Positions 24,765 to 36,440 of a stretch of DNA of 64,000 bases are shown here, piece after piece; within the stretch, counting starts at the first letter, position 1, and each line of letters opens with the position of its first letter. The stretch covers positions 307,797-371,796 of the forward strand of contig KB293569.1 of assembly GCA_000328365.1 (NCBI GenBank), written 5' to 3'. The notes under the pieces are model-generated. The model had not been told where the DNA came from. It searched no databases and saw nothing but the letters and a program-made list of their open reading frames with translations. Origin of the DNA: Capitella teleta. Its lineage: Eukaryota; Annelida; Polychaeta; Capitellidae. Made by a program: the position numbers and the translations under genes.

Positions 24765-24835
24765 TGATTATGGCTGTGGTTATTCGTACATTACCGTACA
24801 AATGGTTTCCAGCGCTATTCGTACGTTATTCTCGG
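24765..24835 (+). repeat. Left partner of a 1.9-kb inverted repeat pair
   Basis: The words ATGGCTGTGGTTATTCGTAC and ATGGTTTCCAGCGCTATTCG occur here on the plus strand. Close versions occur in reverse complement at about 26636-26694. The pair faces inward like terminal inverted repeats of an element of about 1.93 kb, or like two separate insertions of one fold-back family. The second explanation is favoured by the hairpin next to the right partner. Confidence 0.55.
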
Positions 24836-25037
24836 ATATGAGACGATCTCACAAGAGGTTGATTCGAGAACGAGAGTTACTCAATTTGAAAGAGAAAAAC
24901 CAACCTCCAACTCATTCCTCCATTACTCAACATAATGACATTGTGAGTAATTATTGAATATTACACACTTGACAAACTAATTATTATTATTCATTTTCAG
25001 CTGATTGATGTTCAACAGCGTTCAACATTCTCTGGTT
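24809..25037 (+). CDS. Candidate 3' exons of an unrecognised gene (low confidence)
   Basis: An open frame (about 24809-24942) reads a basic, hydrophilic peptide including RRSHKRLIRERELLNLKEK. It ends at a good donor (ATT/GTGAGT). A 58-bp intron ends in TTTTCAG and the frame continues a further dozen codons to TGA at 25037. Intron size and signals match real introns in this window. The upstream part overlaps a dispersed repeat, and no homologue is recognised. AATAAA occurs at about 26150. It may be a gene end, an exonised repeat or chance. Confidence 0.22.
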
Positions 25038-25056
25038 GAGGTGATCCCTAGCTGAC

Positions 25057-25176
25057 ATACTACAGCGTACTACATACCAACTACCGGTAGTCACCCAGGG
25101 GAATCAAAGCCCTTTGGCCCTTACCCTGAGATTGAAAGTCCAACGCTCTGCCACTGAGCCAAACGGGTAACGTATT
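25057..25176 (-). repeat. tRNA-derived SINE, family B, copy 1
   Basis: On the minus strand the head reads GTTTGGCTCAGTGGCAGAGC (A-box region), GGACTTTCAATC (anticodon-loop-like), and TTTGATTCCCCTGGGTGACT (B-box region). The same order is seen at 44345 and 46222 on the plus strand. An insertion beside the B box and the missing 3' body show that it is a decayed copy, not a tRNA gene. Confidence 0.75.
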
Positions 25177-26524
25177 AACGTTGCTGCTGCTGCACTTTGA
25201 TCCAATAAGCATACATGTCCATCTTTATGTTTAGAAAATTAGATAGATCTTGATTGTTTGAAGTGATCAGCCTCTCAACAAATGTGACCTGTACATTTAT
25301 CTATTAATTACTATGTGTACCGTGGTATAATAAAAACAATTTCATGCCATAAAAAACATGTTCTGTGATGAAAAAATGATCCGAATTCCCATGCATACTA
25401 AGTTACTAACAATTTTGAGGTAACATTTGAAAAAGCTGTTTCTTTGAGGAAAGTTCACAAATATCAGATTTTGTTTTCTTGAATGAGAAATTCTGCACAT
25501 TAAATTTTAGATGACATCATCACAGTGGCTGTGTTCTTGTCAGTTCAACAATTAGAAATCAAAGCATCGTTGCACACAAATTTTGTCTGTGTTTGAGCTG
25601 GATGATGAAGAGAAATTTAATTAAATGCTGACGCCAAGCTACTTCCAAATTATTTTAGGAACGTCATGTGGTTCATTCATTTCTAAATCTTGACTGGATT
25701 TGTTCAATGCTTGAGATTATATCAATGCATAATACAATTAATACTGTACATTGTATTTTTCTAATCATGTTTATTGTTATTGATTCCAGGTGGATGCTCA
25801 TTGAAATTGAAGATGAAAAGATCTTGTGGATACTCTTGTGACTTGAAATACATTCACTGCATCATATTTGCTGATTGATGAGATGCATCCTGTATCTACA
25901 GAATCCTGATAATACTTAGCTCACACTAGTATTGTTTTTAATGTACCATTTAATTCATCTTCTCTTGCTTCCCACTATGCTAACCCAGATTTCATATCCA
26001 ATCAATGCTCTGATCTGTTTCACCTAAATGTATGATGGGTTTTGATGTGTATATATTTTTTTATAATTATGTTTATGAAGGCACCATTTGTTTTGAAAAG
26101 AACTACAAAGTTGTCTGAAAGGTTTTGTTTGCTGTAGTGAATATAAACTAATAAATATATTTCTTCAATCAAGTGTTAATTACCATATTGGTTTTGTATT
26201 CATTTGGCTTCTGAGTAGTGAAACCTGTATCACATAATCACAAGCAAAACTAATTATATTCTGGTGTTATATAACTGGGGAGACAGTGTACACAATGCTT
26301 GGAATAATTATAATATCCAAATGCAAGGTACCCCAGCTATCATCATCATGTGAAATACATGCACATATGTAATAGCTGTAGGTCGCCAAGGATGTAAAGT
26401 TTGTTAAAGAATACATTGGCATGTGCATTATAAAAATACATCAGGTTTTGCAATTTCGATATTGTTATAATTATAGTAATAGCCGCATGTTAATACATGT
26501 AGACCAATTTAAATTTAATTTAAG

Positions 26525-26695
26525 TTTCCTGCGCTATACGTTCGTTATCATCGGGTGTTGTTAAAAACCTTCTGAAACTTATTAGTTCTCAATAAGTTTC
26601 GAAAGGTTTTTAGCAACACCCAAGAATAACACACATATAGCGCTGGAAACCATTCGTACGGAAACGTACGAATAACCACAGCCATTGATTATTGA
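26525..26695. repeat. Fold-back element with a stem of about 50 bp
   Basis: The arm GGGTGTTGTTAAAAACCTTC...ACTTATT (about 26555-26585) pairs with AATAAGTTTCGAAAGGTTTT...CACCC (about 26594-26624), with only about three mismatches and a loop under 10 nt. Homology continues outward through GCGCTATACG/CATATAGCGC. Beyond the hairpin, to 26694, the sequence is the inverted partner of 24765-24835. It is a hairpin-type MITE; a hairpin RNA is possible if transcribed. Confidence 0.7.
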
Positions 26696-26945
26696 GTTTC
26701 AAAATGTGCACTGAGATTCACGGCCTTCTAAACTGTTAGGCTTCTGAACTAATATGAATAGCCAGCCACAGCTGCTACTCACTCAATGAATACAACCATT
26801 CACAACGGACCCCAAAAACTAAACTTTTTAACCTCTTAGACTCAAGACTGTCAAAATTCAAGTACCAAGCCCCAGAAATCAATTTAAGTCAAGAACTTGA
26901 ATTCCTGACTCGCTGACCAGCTGACTCAGTCACTTAAGTTTTAAG

Positions 26946-26982
26946 ACAGCTCTCTCTCTCTCTCACTCTCTCTCTCTCTCTG
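26946..26982. repeat. (CT)n simple repeat within an ACTGAGTC-rich stretch
   Basis: Runs of TCTCTC are interrupted once by AC. The neighbouring 26.88-27.06 kb is built of degenerate ACTCAGTCACTGA words, as is 24.60-24.70 kb. It is low-complexity sequence; no coding meaning is assigned. Confidence 0.8.
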
Positions 26983-27300
26983 AGTCACTGAAACGAACTA
27001 CTGAGACTCACTCAGTCACTGACTCTAGTGAGTCTCAGTGACTCTCACTGACTCTTGACCGAAACTTGAAAAGTGGAATGTGTAGATCGGGGTGAATACC
27101 TTGCTTGTCTGAGTTTCCAGGCATTCTGAGCACACAGAGACATGCTATGTCGTCGCATGCTCCATGCTCAATGCTCAACAAAGGCAGAAATCCCGAACGC
27201 AGAACTGAGGAAGATGAACACAAAATATTGACAAGTTCGGCCCGGAAGTGAATCCTTGACCCGAAATGATCTCCGTTCAACAGGAGGAGCCACTCGAGTG

Positions 27301-27508
27301 CGTTATGATTAGTGAACTGAATTCTTCTCATGAGTATTTCAACGTGGCAGAACACTTTTTTATGTTTGAATAAATGTAAAAGTATTACTGCAAAGTGAAG
27401 AGTGAAAGTGCTTTGGTTTCTCGTAGACAACCCAGCTGCTCGATGTCACGACTCATGATACTGAGATAGAATTTAAATGCACGTTATGACGACACGAGTG
27501 CGTTATGA
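27301..27508. promoter_or_regulatory. Cluster of three TCATAACG motifs
   Basis: CGTTATGA occurs at 27301-27308, 27482-27489 and 27501-27508, all in the same orientation; two are followed by the same AT-rich or GC-rich steps seen elsewhere. The surrounding 27.2-28.7 kb has no recognised gene. The cluster may mark an unrecognised promoter or a distal element. Confidence 0.35.
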
Positions 27509-28718
27509 TGCTTGCATGCCGCCAAACCCACGTGTTCAATTACTTCATGCTGGGGATCACATATCGTGAAAGTGATGTCGGCTGTTGACGCCAAGGAACA
27601 GCGCAATACGTGCAATTTGCAACACAGAACAAAGATAGTAAATACTTATGCTATTATTGTTCTGCGGTTCACTATTCATGCCAGAAAATTAATGTTTCAT
27701 GAGAAACCCGAGAACTCACAAGCAACGATAGCGTAAGAATTTGGGATGACATTTTATCGATACTCCTCATAAATGATAGCGTACGTGGGTGGCGCGGAGG
27801 CTTTGTGCTGAGGCGATTGAGAGATGTGTTTTTTCTAGAACGCAGAGGTCGGCCTCCGGGTATTTATCGTGAAAGCATGCGCAAGAATGGATTGGCAAAC
27901 CCCGTACGCACAAGAGCACATGCGAACTCAGTATTAAGTATAAACTGCAGCCTCTTTTGCACATTTAGAGCGATTACATGGTACTTAATCAACGCACCCA
28001 GAACACAATGACCTATCAAAGCATGTAGATGTACAAGTGCACAATGGAGTATGCCATGAGATATGTATTTAGTTCCCAACTTGTAATGAACACTAGTAGG
28101 CCAAAGGAATCTATTAATAGATCACACCGGCCTTGTTATCCAGTGTACAAGGTTGCAGTGCTCACACAGCAGAAACCATGCATAACACAAATGAAAAATC
28201 GATATATTTTATTATGCAACAAACCACTTTAATGTACAAATGGGAAGGTTGAGATCTATACGAAAAGCAATAAATGTATTTACAATGAAAGACTTATAAA
28301 CTTACATTTAAGACCCAGAACAAAAGGCATACGAGGCTCTAACTGTAAAATAAAAATGCAGTATATTTTATTTAAAAAAAATCCAGTTGTATCGCAGATA
28401 AATTTAAATAAGTAATTAACCTAATCATATTTCATGTAATAAATGGCACAAGAACTTCTCTATATCATTTCCGGTTCTCTCATAGGTTGATCTCCAAAGC
28501 TGGATCAAACAAATTTATGTAGCCTAATATAAAGAAATCTAAATATTTTTAAATATTTTATTTGACAACCAAAGATTTCTTTGTTTATGTAGACTTGGAA
28601 CAATTAAGGCATCATGCATAGACAACGAGAGCAGGTATGAGAGAGAAAGGGATAATGAACGAGAGAAGGAGGAAAAGGTGAAGTAATTGGAAGAAGAGAG
28701 CTAAGGAGGGCTTGGTTG
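27509..28718. other. Intergenic downstream of alanine racemase, no gene recognised
   Basis: Short open frames occur on both strands but none shows family likeness. Minus-strand AATAAA (TTTATT at 28557-28562) is a plausible poly(A) signal for the alanine racemase transcript, about 160 nt past its stop codon. Confidence 0.45.
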
Positions 28719-31659
28719 CTAGCCGAGGGCATCTCGTATGCTCAGCACGTGACCAAGGTCATTGCGAAACACTCGTGGAAGACGAGGGGCAAAACGAATG
28801 AGCACTTCATTGGAGATAGTGCCCATGGCATCTGCTATGCCGGTTACCGAGGTAACGGGGTCAAAGTCTGCGGTGATGATGGTGAACGTTTCGTTCTCGT
28901 CCGGTTGGCAAGGTAACCGCACTGTAATGGCGTCCATGGAGACCCTTCCGACAACTGGGCAACGCTCGCCTGAAATTAAAGTCATGGTTTCACGGAAATA
29001 AACAAAAATAAAGTGGCAGGGTTTCAAATTGTTTGATCACCCCAACACTCACCTGTTTTATCACGAATGATGCATCCACGTTCGTGACCAAGTGCTCTCC
29101 AGAATCCGTCTCCAAAACCCAGCGGAAAGGCGGCAATCCACTCCTCGTCTTCCTGGCACTCGTAAGTGCACGCGTACCCAACTTTTGAGCCCTTCGGGTG
29201 GCATTTGACCAGTGTCGGCGTTCCTTTGATGGTCAAGGCTGGACGATAGCCCTGAGCCTCAAACTCGTCAATTTGAGCAACTGAATAAAATTAAATTTAA
29301 CGGGTGAAATTATCATTCACGCAATGCAACACTGACTAGGTGGCATGCCGTAAATAGCGACACCAGGACGAATGAAGTCATAATTAGTTCCCATATCAAG
29401 GAGAATGGGTCCGGAACAGGATGAGTGGAAGAAAATGTTACGATCCCTGTAATAAACAAATAAATAAAATGATCTCAAATTCAAGTTATACTATCCACTC
29501 ACTTGTATGGGGCAATCAACTGATCATAGAGTTCTAATTGATGTCTGCTATACTCCTCATCTTCATGAAAACAAATGTGAGTGAATATGCCTTCCAAGGG
29601 AACTGCATTGCTTTCACAAGCCTGCCAATCGGAAGAGAGTAATTAAACCGAAGGGGCCTGCAAGCAGTCGTACCTGGACAAGGCCTGGTAACTGCTGAGG
29701 CAGACAGCCGTTACGACCCATCCCCGTGTCCACTTTGATATGGATTGCACCCGGAGGTGCATTTGCATATCTGAAGAAGAGAAAGGAAAAATAAGCAAGA
29801 TATTGAGGAGGTTACGACGAGAGACTGACTTGCTGTTTGAGTCAACTACTCTTTGCTTAGGTTTAAGGTTCTTTAGAACTTGTCCCATGCCGTCTATCGT
29901 TTCTTTGCTTGACACAGTAGGTATGAGACCGTTCAGTACGCATGTTTGCATCTCCCATGATTGCAAATTACCTGCAACGGAGAGATCGCGGTGTGTGAAA
30001 GAAAAAGTGAAAAACAAGGTGTTGCGAGGACTCACCAAGCACGTGAATGGGACACTTGATTCCGGATCGGCGTAGCTGCAGAGCTTCACCGACGGTTGCC
30101 ATGGCGATGCGGTCCACAGCCCTGCAATTGACCAAGTGATGTGCGACTTGTTCCGCACCATGTCCGTAAGCATCTCCCTTCAAAACAGCGATAACGCCTG
30201 AGGGAAGGAATTGAAAGAGGTGTCAGCACATGGAAAACATTGCCCCTCCGCAAACATCCCATCAAGTGCAGTGAGGAATTCCCACCCCAAAAAAAAAAAA
30301 AAGAGCACTTAAAAACAAAACCCTCCAGATTATCCCGCAAGAAAGGGAGGATTAGGAGGGTTACGGGGGAGACTACATGCTTATGCATCAGAGAAATCAA
30401 TGAACACACACAGGAGAAAACAAAAAACTTACAACCGGGCTAACAAATTTGATACAGATTAAAGTATTTCATTGAATGATTATAGGAGAAGGAACCTTAT
30501 GTTTTGGGACTCATTTCTCTTCAAGACACAACAGAGCTGGTGATCGAGTCGTTCGTCAGGAGGCAGCATGAACTTTCGCCTCCCTCCTAGGCAGCATTCA
30601 ACCTGGGGACTCAAGTTGCGGACCGATTAAAGCGGGCTCCCCACCCAGCCGGCTCGAGAATGCTAACGGGAGCCAGCAGGGGTAGGGGAGCGTTCAACAG
30701 CCAGGTTTGCTCGGTGATCAGGAAGGGGAACCGAAAGGAAAGGTTTCAGATGGAGGGGTAACGAGGCAAACCTGACCGCTGCGTTACCACGTGCGAAATA
30801 TTCCACTTGTTAACTTCAGAGGAGAAGTGAACAAAGGCTAAAAGCATTAAGACTGCGACAACTGCATCAGTTCTGGTTGTTACTGTAAAGGGCGACAAGT
30901 AGCGAGAAACCGCGGAGATAAAGTCGCAGTGTAAATTACCCCCTTTACAGTACATCAACTCAATTTAAATTGTTTATCATGTTAATTTTTAATTTTTTTT
31001 TTTATAAATAACCAGGTAGCAGTAGATGCTTTCATTCAAAAGATGATATTATTTAGTATCAACTATTAAGATATCAGCAGTTGTCACAGTGGAAATTTAT
31101 CTTGATAAAATTTTAAACTTTCAAATTAAGTACGGATGTATGAGACTTTCCTCAGCAGAGACCAGGATATACTAAGTACAAAAAAAAAAAAAAAAAGTTT
31201 TTTTTTCTGATAATCGAATTAATCGATCTGTGTAAATGAAGAGAAAAGTGAAGGTTTTTTTTTTCAGATAGAGAAATGAAGAAATTTCTTTACCTTATTT
31301 TGGGATAAATTTTTTGTCCTAAAAAAATTGCAACAATTTTGTAGCCCGAATGAAATGAAACAGTGCAAGGGCACCCTCAAGCAACCGGACTCACCTATGT
31401 CCTTGTTTCGACACTGATTTCGCAGGAGGTTAGTGTTGTGGATGAGAGCGTCCAAATTGATGTCAACGTAGACGGCTCTTCCGAGTCGCTTGAACGTGTA
31501 CAGAGGGTCATCCTCCGTCAGGGACGGGTCATTGCTAATGTAACCGGTGTATTCACAGGGAACAACCCGGTTGTCATGGTGACCGTTTGAGGCGGCAATC
31601 TTGGCGCCTTTTAAAAGGGTAGTTCCATTACTTTGACGACATCCGTTCACTGCTGCCAT
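28719..31659 (-). CDS. Alanine racemase (PLP-dependent, fold type III), intron-containing
   Basis: The family interconverts L- and D-alanine using PLP. Eight exons (31395-31659, 30036-30197, 29830-29971, 29674-29770, 29503-29621, 29337-29446, 29053-29280 and 28719-28969) splice in phase to 457 residues. The first 65 or so residues are an extra N-terminal extension. The TIM barrel follows with VYVDINLDALIHN, the PLP lysine K95 in LKGDAYGHG, KVDTGMGRNG, and R288 in FIRPGVAIYG (the residue near the PLP ring nitrogen). The C-terminal beta domain has GRVSMDAITVRLP. The position that carries the catalytic tyrosine in bacterial enzymes (GYADG-type motif) reads LGFGDG, with F354. Bivalves and crustaceans have similar genes and use D-alanine as an osmolyte. 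Eight spliced exons argue against bacterial contamination. An acceptor just above the ATG (31673-31675) implies an upstream noncoding exon. Confidence 0.92.
30530..30910. repeat. GC-richer unexplained segment inside alanine racemase intron 1
   Basis: Within the intron 30198-31394 this stretch is markedly richer in G+C than its AT-rich flanks. It carries words such as GTTTGCTCGGTGATCAGGAA and CCGGCTCGAGAATGC. I find no long open frame, tRNA box or terminal repeat. It may be an inserted element of unknown type. Confidence 0.35.
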
Positions 31660-31838
31660 TTATGATTATCCGCTGCCAGAGAAATTTTAAACAAATTTTA
31701 CATGAAATAATTTTGATGATGCATGTAATTCAAACCCCCTGTCATAACTTACAGATTGAAATTGAAAAAAATAAGATGAAATGAAAGAGATATAATTTAT
31801 GAAGCAGGGTTAAATATTTCAGTGTGACATAGATTTAA

Positions 31839-32458
31839 AGGGAGGGAGAACTGGTTAAAAATTGACTTTGAGTCGTTATTTGATGCACCATAAATGATTC
31901 CTATGCCTGGCCCACACAAGGAATATCATCGCTAACGATTTCGCGGGCGATATATTGCTAACTAGGCGTGACGTCAGCAGCTGTGATGAAACACCGAGTT
32001 CCCTATCTGTTACAATGGGCCTCGTCATATCAGCGTGTCCTGCAGCTAAACCCTTGGATATTTTTTTATTTTCTTTTCGGAAATAGATAGAATAATCATT
32101 TTGCCACCAGTCAGGCGCGAAATTTTTTTTTTTTTCGCTATTTTTCTTATTTTAACAAGCGATTTTCTAGGACACGATTTTCTATGGCGAACATGCTCTG
32201 CTCTGATTGGCTGAAATCGATAGCTTCACGAGGGGAACGGAACCAATCAGCCATCAGCCAAACCAAGCCATCAGCTGACGTTTGCCTTCTATACTTCGCA
32301 ATGGAAGCCATTCTCCCATAGGCGCAATGCTAACCCCGATATTCGGAATGCATTATTTCCTTACGCTTGCATCCAGGCATGGTGTTTTTGGCACGGAATG
32401 CTATCAATTGGTGCTATGAGTCAATAGAACATCACTTAAAATTTAGTTCCCCATCCCT
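31839..32458. mobile_element. TTAA-flanked MITE (piggyBac-like target site), copy 1
   Basis: The element is flanked by TTAA at 31835-31838 and 32459-32462. Its ends are inverted: AGGGAGGGAGAACT at the left, and AGGGATGGGGAACT as the reverse complement of the right end. It is about 92-95% alike by eye to the copy at 36439-37143. Here about 90 bp of the interior are missing, between short AGGACA/TGTCCT words. It is noncoding. The TTAA site suggests mobilisation by a piggyBac-type transposase (inference). Confidence 0.8.
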
Positions 32459-32462
32459 TTAA

Positions 32463-34659
32463 TACTAAACATTATTCTTTATTTTTGGAATTAATTAAAA
32501 TTTGATTGGACCAGAGAAATTCACGAGTGCCTTGTCCCTGACATTGAACAATGGATTTCAAAAGGAAACTGCACCAAACAGATGAATGAAGCCTACAGTG
32601 TGGTGTTTTGTAATCATAAGAATGCACCAGTGTGGCGATCAAATGACCCCATACCCTAAAAAGTGATTATGGACAGGCCAGGAAGTCTACTGGCAGCCCA
32701 CATGTTTGATGAATAGCGTTGAGTGATTAAGCAAGAATCAATTAATCAATATCTTGAGAATTTTAGCCTTAAGTCGCATACCAAATTCCCTCACTTAGAA
32801 CTTAGAACTGCAATTTACAAATACTTAGAAGTAAAAATCAGACTTGAAGCTCACAAACAGGTACAAAGTTCACATAGATTCCAAAGCAAACTGGGATGAG
32901 AAAACTGAGAAAGCCGACTGGCTATAAGTTATGACAATAATACATATACCTTATTTCTCTTAATCCAATTGATCTTTATGTAATTCTGAGATATTCTCTT
33001 ACATCAGGAACTTTCAAAGTTAGTTTTATCCAAAATCACCTTTAAGAGAGGATTACCTCGCAGAAAAAGAATCTTCAGGAGTCAAAAACATTTAGATTTG
33101 GTTTGTCCTTGAGCAGTCAAATCAATCAGTTCTCTTCATCTGAAGATCCAAGTGACATTCTCAGTCTGAGAAGATCAGAGTTGAACTCAGACATATCAAA
33201 AATGTTAATTCTGGGACATAATTATGAATCATTAATAACAAAATTGGTGGTTAGACTAGCATACAGTTAGCTAGTAATCAAGATACTCTACATTTGTTAC
33301 AAGTCTCATCATGGCAATTCTTACACAAATTCAAAAATGAAAAATTGCACTGTAACTTTATCAACAGCGTAGATAAAAAAAAGGGTCTCATAAGAATAGA
33401 TTTAACATTGGCAAAGGAGAAGGGGTATCGTCAATGACACTTGAAACTATTCAATAGATCTACTCTTATTGGAGGATTTCTGGACCATCCTAACCTTCAA
33501 TCATTGCGCAATGTCAGCGAATGGAACATTTGAACCGTTGTAATGGAGTGTAAATGACGACTGTTGAGTTACATGGAGATCTATATACAACTTGAACAGC
33601 ACAGCTAGAAATTATGAGACTAAATAAAGAGAGTAAGAGAGTATTTTTGGCTAAGTGCCAAATCAGATTTTTTTTCTTGGCTCTGATACGTGATGGTGTT
33701 GCATTGCATGAACATGCATGCCCCAGTTAACATACCAAACCTGCATGCACGAGTTAACATACAGAGTACTTCACTACTTGTCTTAAATTTAAGGCCATGC
33801 TATACAAACTGGTAGATTTAACTGGTGGAACACAAACACCCTCTACTGTATAGGCACTTAATGAGCCACACTTGTTGAAACATCATTTAATTATGATGCA
33901 ATCACTGCATATTTGCAATAGATATGCAGCATATTTAATGACAATAATTAATCATTAATTAATAATTAATCAGCACAAGAAGGTGACCTTTCTGATGTCT
34001 AATGTTGGCCCTTTATATTAAGCACACAGTTAACATCGAATTTACACGAGATCAATATCTTCATTTGTTCATAATCTTGAAATGAGGTCATTGACCTTAT
34101 TTCTCAATTTTCTGGCTATGGATATATAGTAATATACATCTTTAGAATTAGAAGACATCAACACCCAGTGGAAATTCATTATTATAATACGTTACATAAT
34201 GAGTACTTAGAAAAAAACAGTTTAAATCATGACATAAGGCTGAACACTAAAACAGTAGCATGGCTGGCATGTTGATGATGTTCAAGCCACATGTATGATC
34301 ATTATGATGTCATGTCATGTCATGTCATAATGACATGCTATGTTCAACATATTCCGATCTTCAAACCGAGCAATTGATCCAATCTAGCCAGAATTCATTG
34401 AACATTAAAACGATCCGGATCACGTAGGAAAAAAATATATATATATATATATAATACGGTTCACCGTAAAATTAACCATGATCAATATTGATGACCTTGG
34501 CCGGCAAGTTGTCGCTTAGGGTGTTCAGAGAAAAGCGGTAAGCACTACACGAGTTTTTCCGGTTATGTTTAGCGGGCCAGTGCCTTCAATGTTAAGACAT
34601 ATAATTCGTGTTTATCTTATATAATATCTTGGATGAGATGTGGGGATGAAACCGCATAC
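32463..34659. other. Probable intron 1 / upstream region of alanine racemase, nothing coding recognised
   Basis: The sequence is AT-rich. A 50-codon open stretch at about 32510-32660 (plus strand) has no family likeness. A (TA)n run lies at about 34434-34452 and repeated ATGTC words at 34310-34330. If the noncoding exon at 34660 is right, all of this is one 3-kb intron. Confidence 0.4.
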
Positions 34660-34791
34660 CTCAGCAACACTGAAAAATCGAAAATCGCCGAAATCACTCC
34701 TATGCGACAATCGCTGCTTCACTGCTGTTGAACGAAGAATGGCGGCTTCGGGCGCCGCAGACGTTTAAATACGGAGGAAGCAATGACGTCA
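34660..34791 (-). promoter_or_regulatory. Probable promoter and noncoding first exon of alanine racemase
   Basis: Reading the minus strand: a full CRE (TGACGTCA, 34784-34791), then a TATA-like TATTTAAAC (34771-34763), then a GC-rich exon-like stretch ending in GCTGAG/GTATGC, a good donor at 34659-34658. The next acceptor that fits is 31673-31675, just above the alanine racemase ATG. The order and spacing (TATA to expected start about 30 nt) support a promoter. The link to the racemase is inferred. Confidence 0.5.
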
Positions 34792-35384
34792 TGAATTGGG
34801 TCAGGAGTAGGGGGATCCACCGATTTCTGGAAAAGACCAGTATAATTTAGGTTTACCTGACAGAGGCGTAGGAACTGTCGCAGACTTGGGGGGCCCTAAT
34901 AATTATGTGAAATGAAGGCCTGTGACGGAGGGAAGACAGTTTCGGCCTGTTATGAGTATAGTGGAAATCACTGCTGTTAGTTACGTCCATGCTGCAAGTA
35001 TACGGCATAACGTATTTCATAACGTATATACTACATAATTATGTATTCGGTACTCCCGAGCCAGACATAGAGACACAGACAGTAATCAGACACACATAAA
35101 ATTATATTATAATCAGTATTAATCATTATTAATCATTATTAATCATTATTAAGCTTGTTAGTTCAAAACTTGTTAGTTCAGGGCCGTTTGCGACATAAAT
35201 GCACGTGCCTAGTATCCTATCTTTATATGGGATACTACACGTGCCAAATTAGGAAAAATAATGAATAAGATAGTTTTGCGACTTACTTTTGTTTTTATGG
35301 AATTATGGTTAAATTTCTACTGCTTTGGGACGCTTGAATAATTGTTACTCGGTAGTGTTCAATAAATCACATACGCCCACTTTA

Positions 35385-35540
35385 CTTAGCGCTAGACCCC
35401 GGAGCCGATTGTAATTGGCCAGAATCGGCTGGCTGAAGTAAAAAATGACCGGCTAGCTGCTTAAGCCGCTCCACCAATCAGAGATATCGGCTCAGCATTG
35501 CGATCGGCGGCTAACAGCGGCTTGAAGTGGCTTGGCAATG
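35385..35540 (+). repeat. AGCCGAT-rich dispersed repeat, copy 1
   Basis: The stretch begins TAGCGCTAGACCCCGGAGCC and is then built from degenerate CGGCTGGC/AGCCGAT/CGGCGGC words. A second copy in reverse orientation lies at 37625-37790 and a shorter one at 51479-51565. It is noncoding, of unknown family. Confidence 0.6.
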
Positions 35541-36139
35541 GTTGCTGTATCATCCTAAATGTATAATGATGCCAGCAGTTAATACAAACGAGTGTACATA
35601 CACTACTCTCTACATGTACTACTATACTGATGTGGTGATTTTAAGATCGAACAATTTCCAAATCCCATAAATATCCCACTTAATTACACTCTTGCTTTAC
35701 TCAAATTCATGACATTTAGGGCACTTCATAAACTTCCATGAACATCATTATCACCATTATCACTTTGTTTGCAGATTCAGCTGGGTTCTAAGAACTTCTA
35801 AGTGTAAGCAAGTAACGCAATATATGCAGCGGGAAGAGGAGACAATTAGAGGAACAGGTTGGAAGAGGAAAGAGATGGCGAACCAAATGAGTTGTTGCAT
35901 CAGGATCTTGAATGAAACATTCGCCGTTTTTGATGACTCGGATTGCAATTGTTGGGCAACCTTTGTGTTACAAATAATAATTATAGGATATAATAGTTTA
36001 TTGCAATGTATGAAAATGTAAAAAATAAAACAACTTACATCGAGTCAGATGTTAAGTCGCCTTAATTCTTCGTTCATACTATGATACTAGTTATCGCTGC
36101 GTTGACATTTGGAGCAGAGATAAAAGCGTTAGTATGATC

Positions 36140-36440
36140 AGCGAAGAGAGTAAAATGTATACGTTCAGAGTTAGAAGTGACATCGTTAATGTAACAAAAA
36201 CAATTAAGGACAAAGGATGGAACCTTGAGGGACACCACAAGAAATTAAATCAGTACAGCCATTAGAAGTACAGTCATTAAAAATTACCCTTGGTTGACGA
36301 CTCGATAAGTAGTTAGTGAACTAACTATAAGGAGTGTTGTGGATTTTATACCTTAAATGTTTGGAGAGAAGAATTTTATGTTGTAGGGTGTCGAATGTCT
36401 TCTGAAAGTCAACCAGAAGACCTATGGTTACTTCACCCTG
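36140..36440 (-). mobile_element. LINE reverse transcriptase fragment
   Basis: On the minus strand a frame reads GLLVDFQKTFDTLQHKILL (RT domain A region) and a little further CTDLISCGVPQGSILCP (RT domain B region). These are hallmarks of non-LTR retrotransposons. The copy is short and contains stops. Its 5' side ends at the MITE at 36439-37143, which appears to have inserted into it. Confidence 0.75.

Noticed and set aside
27035-27430. 131-codon minus-strand frame
   Set aside because: Its end runs into ACTGAGTC low-complexity sequence, and no domain or splice support was seen.
28762-29001. Plus-strand frames over the end of the alanine racemase gene
   Set aside because: They are antisense to its last exon, which reads clearly as the racemase C-terminal domain.
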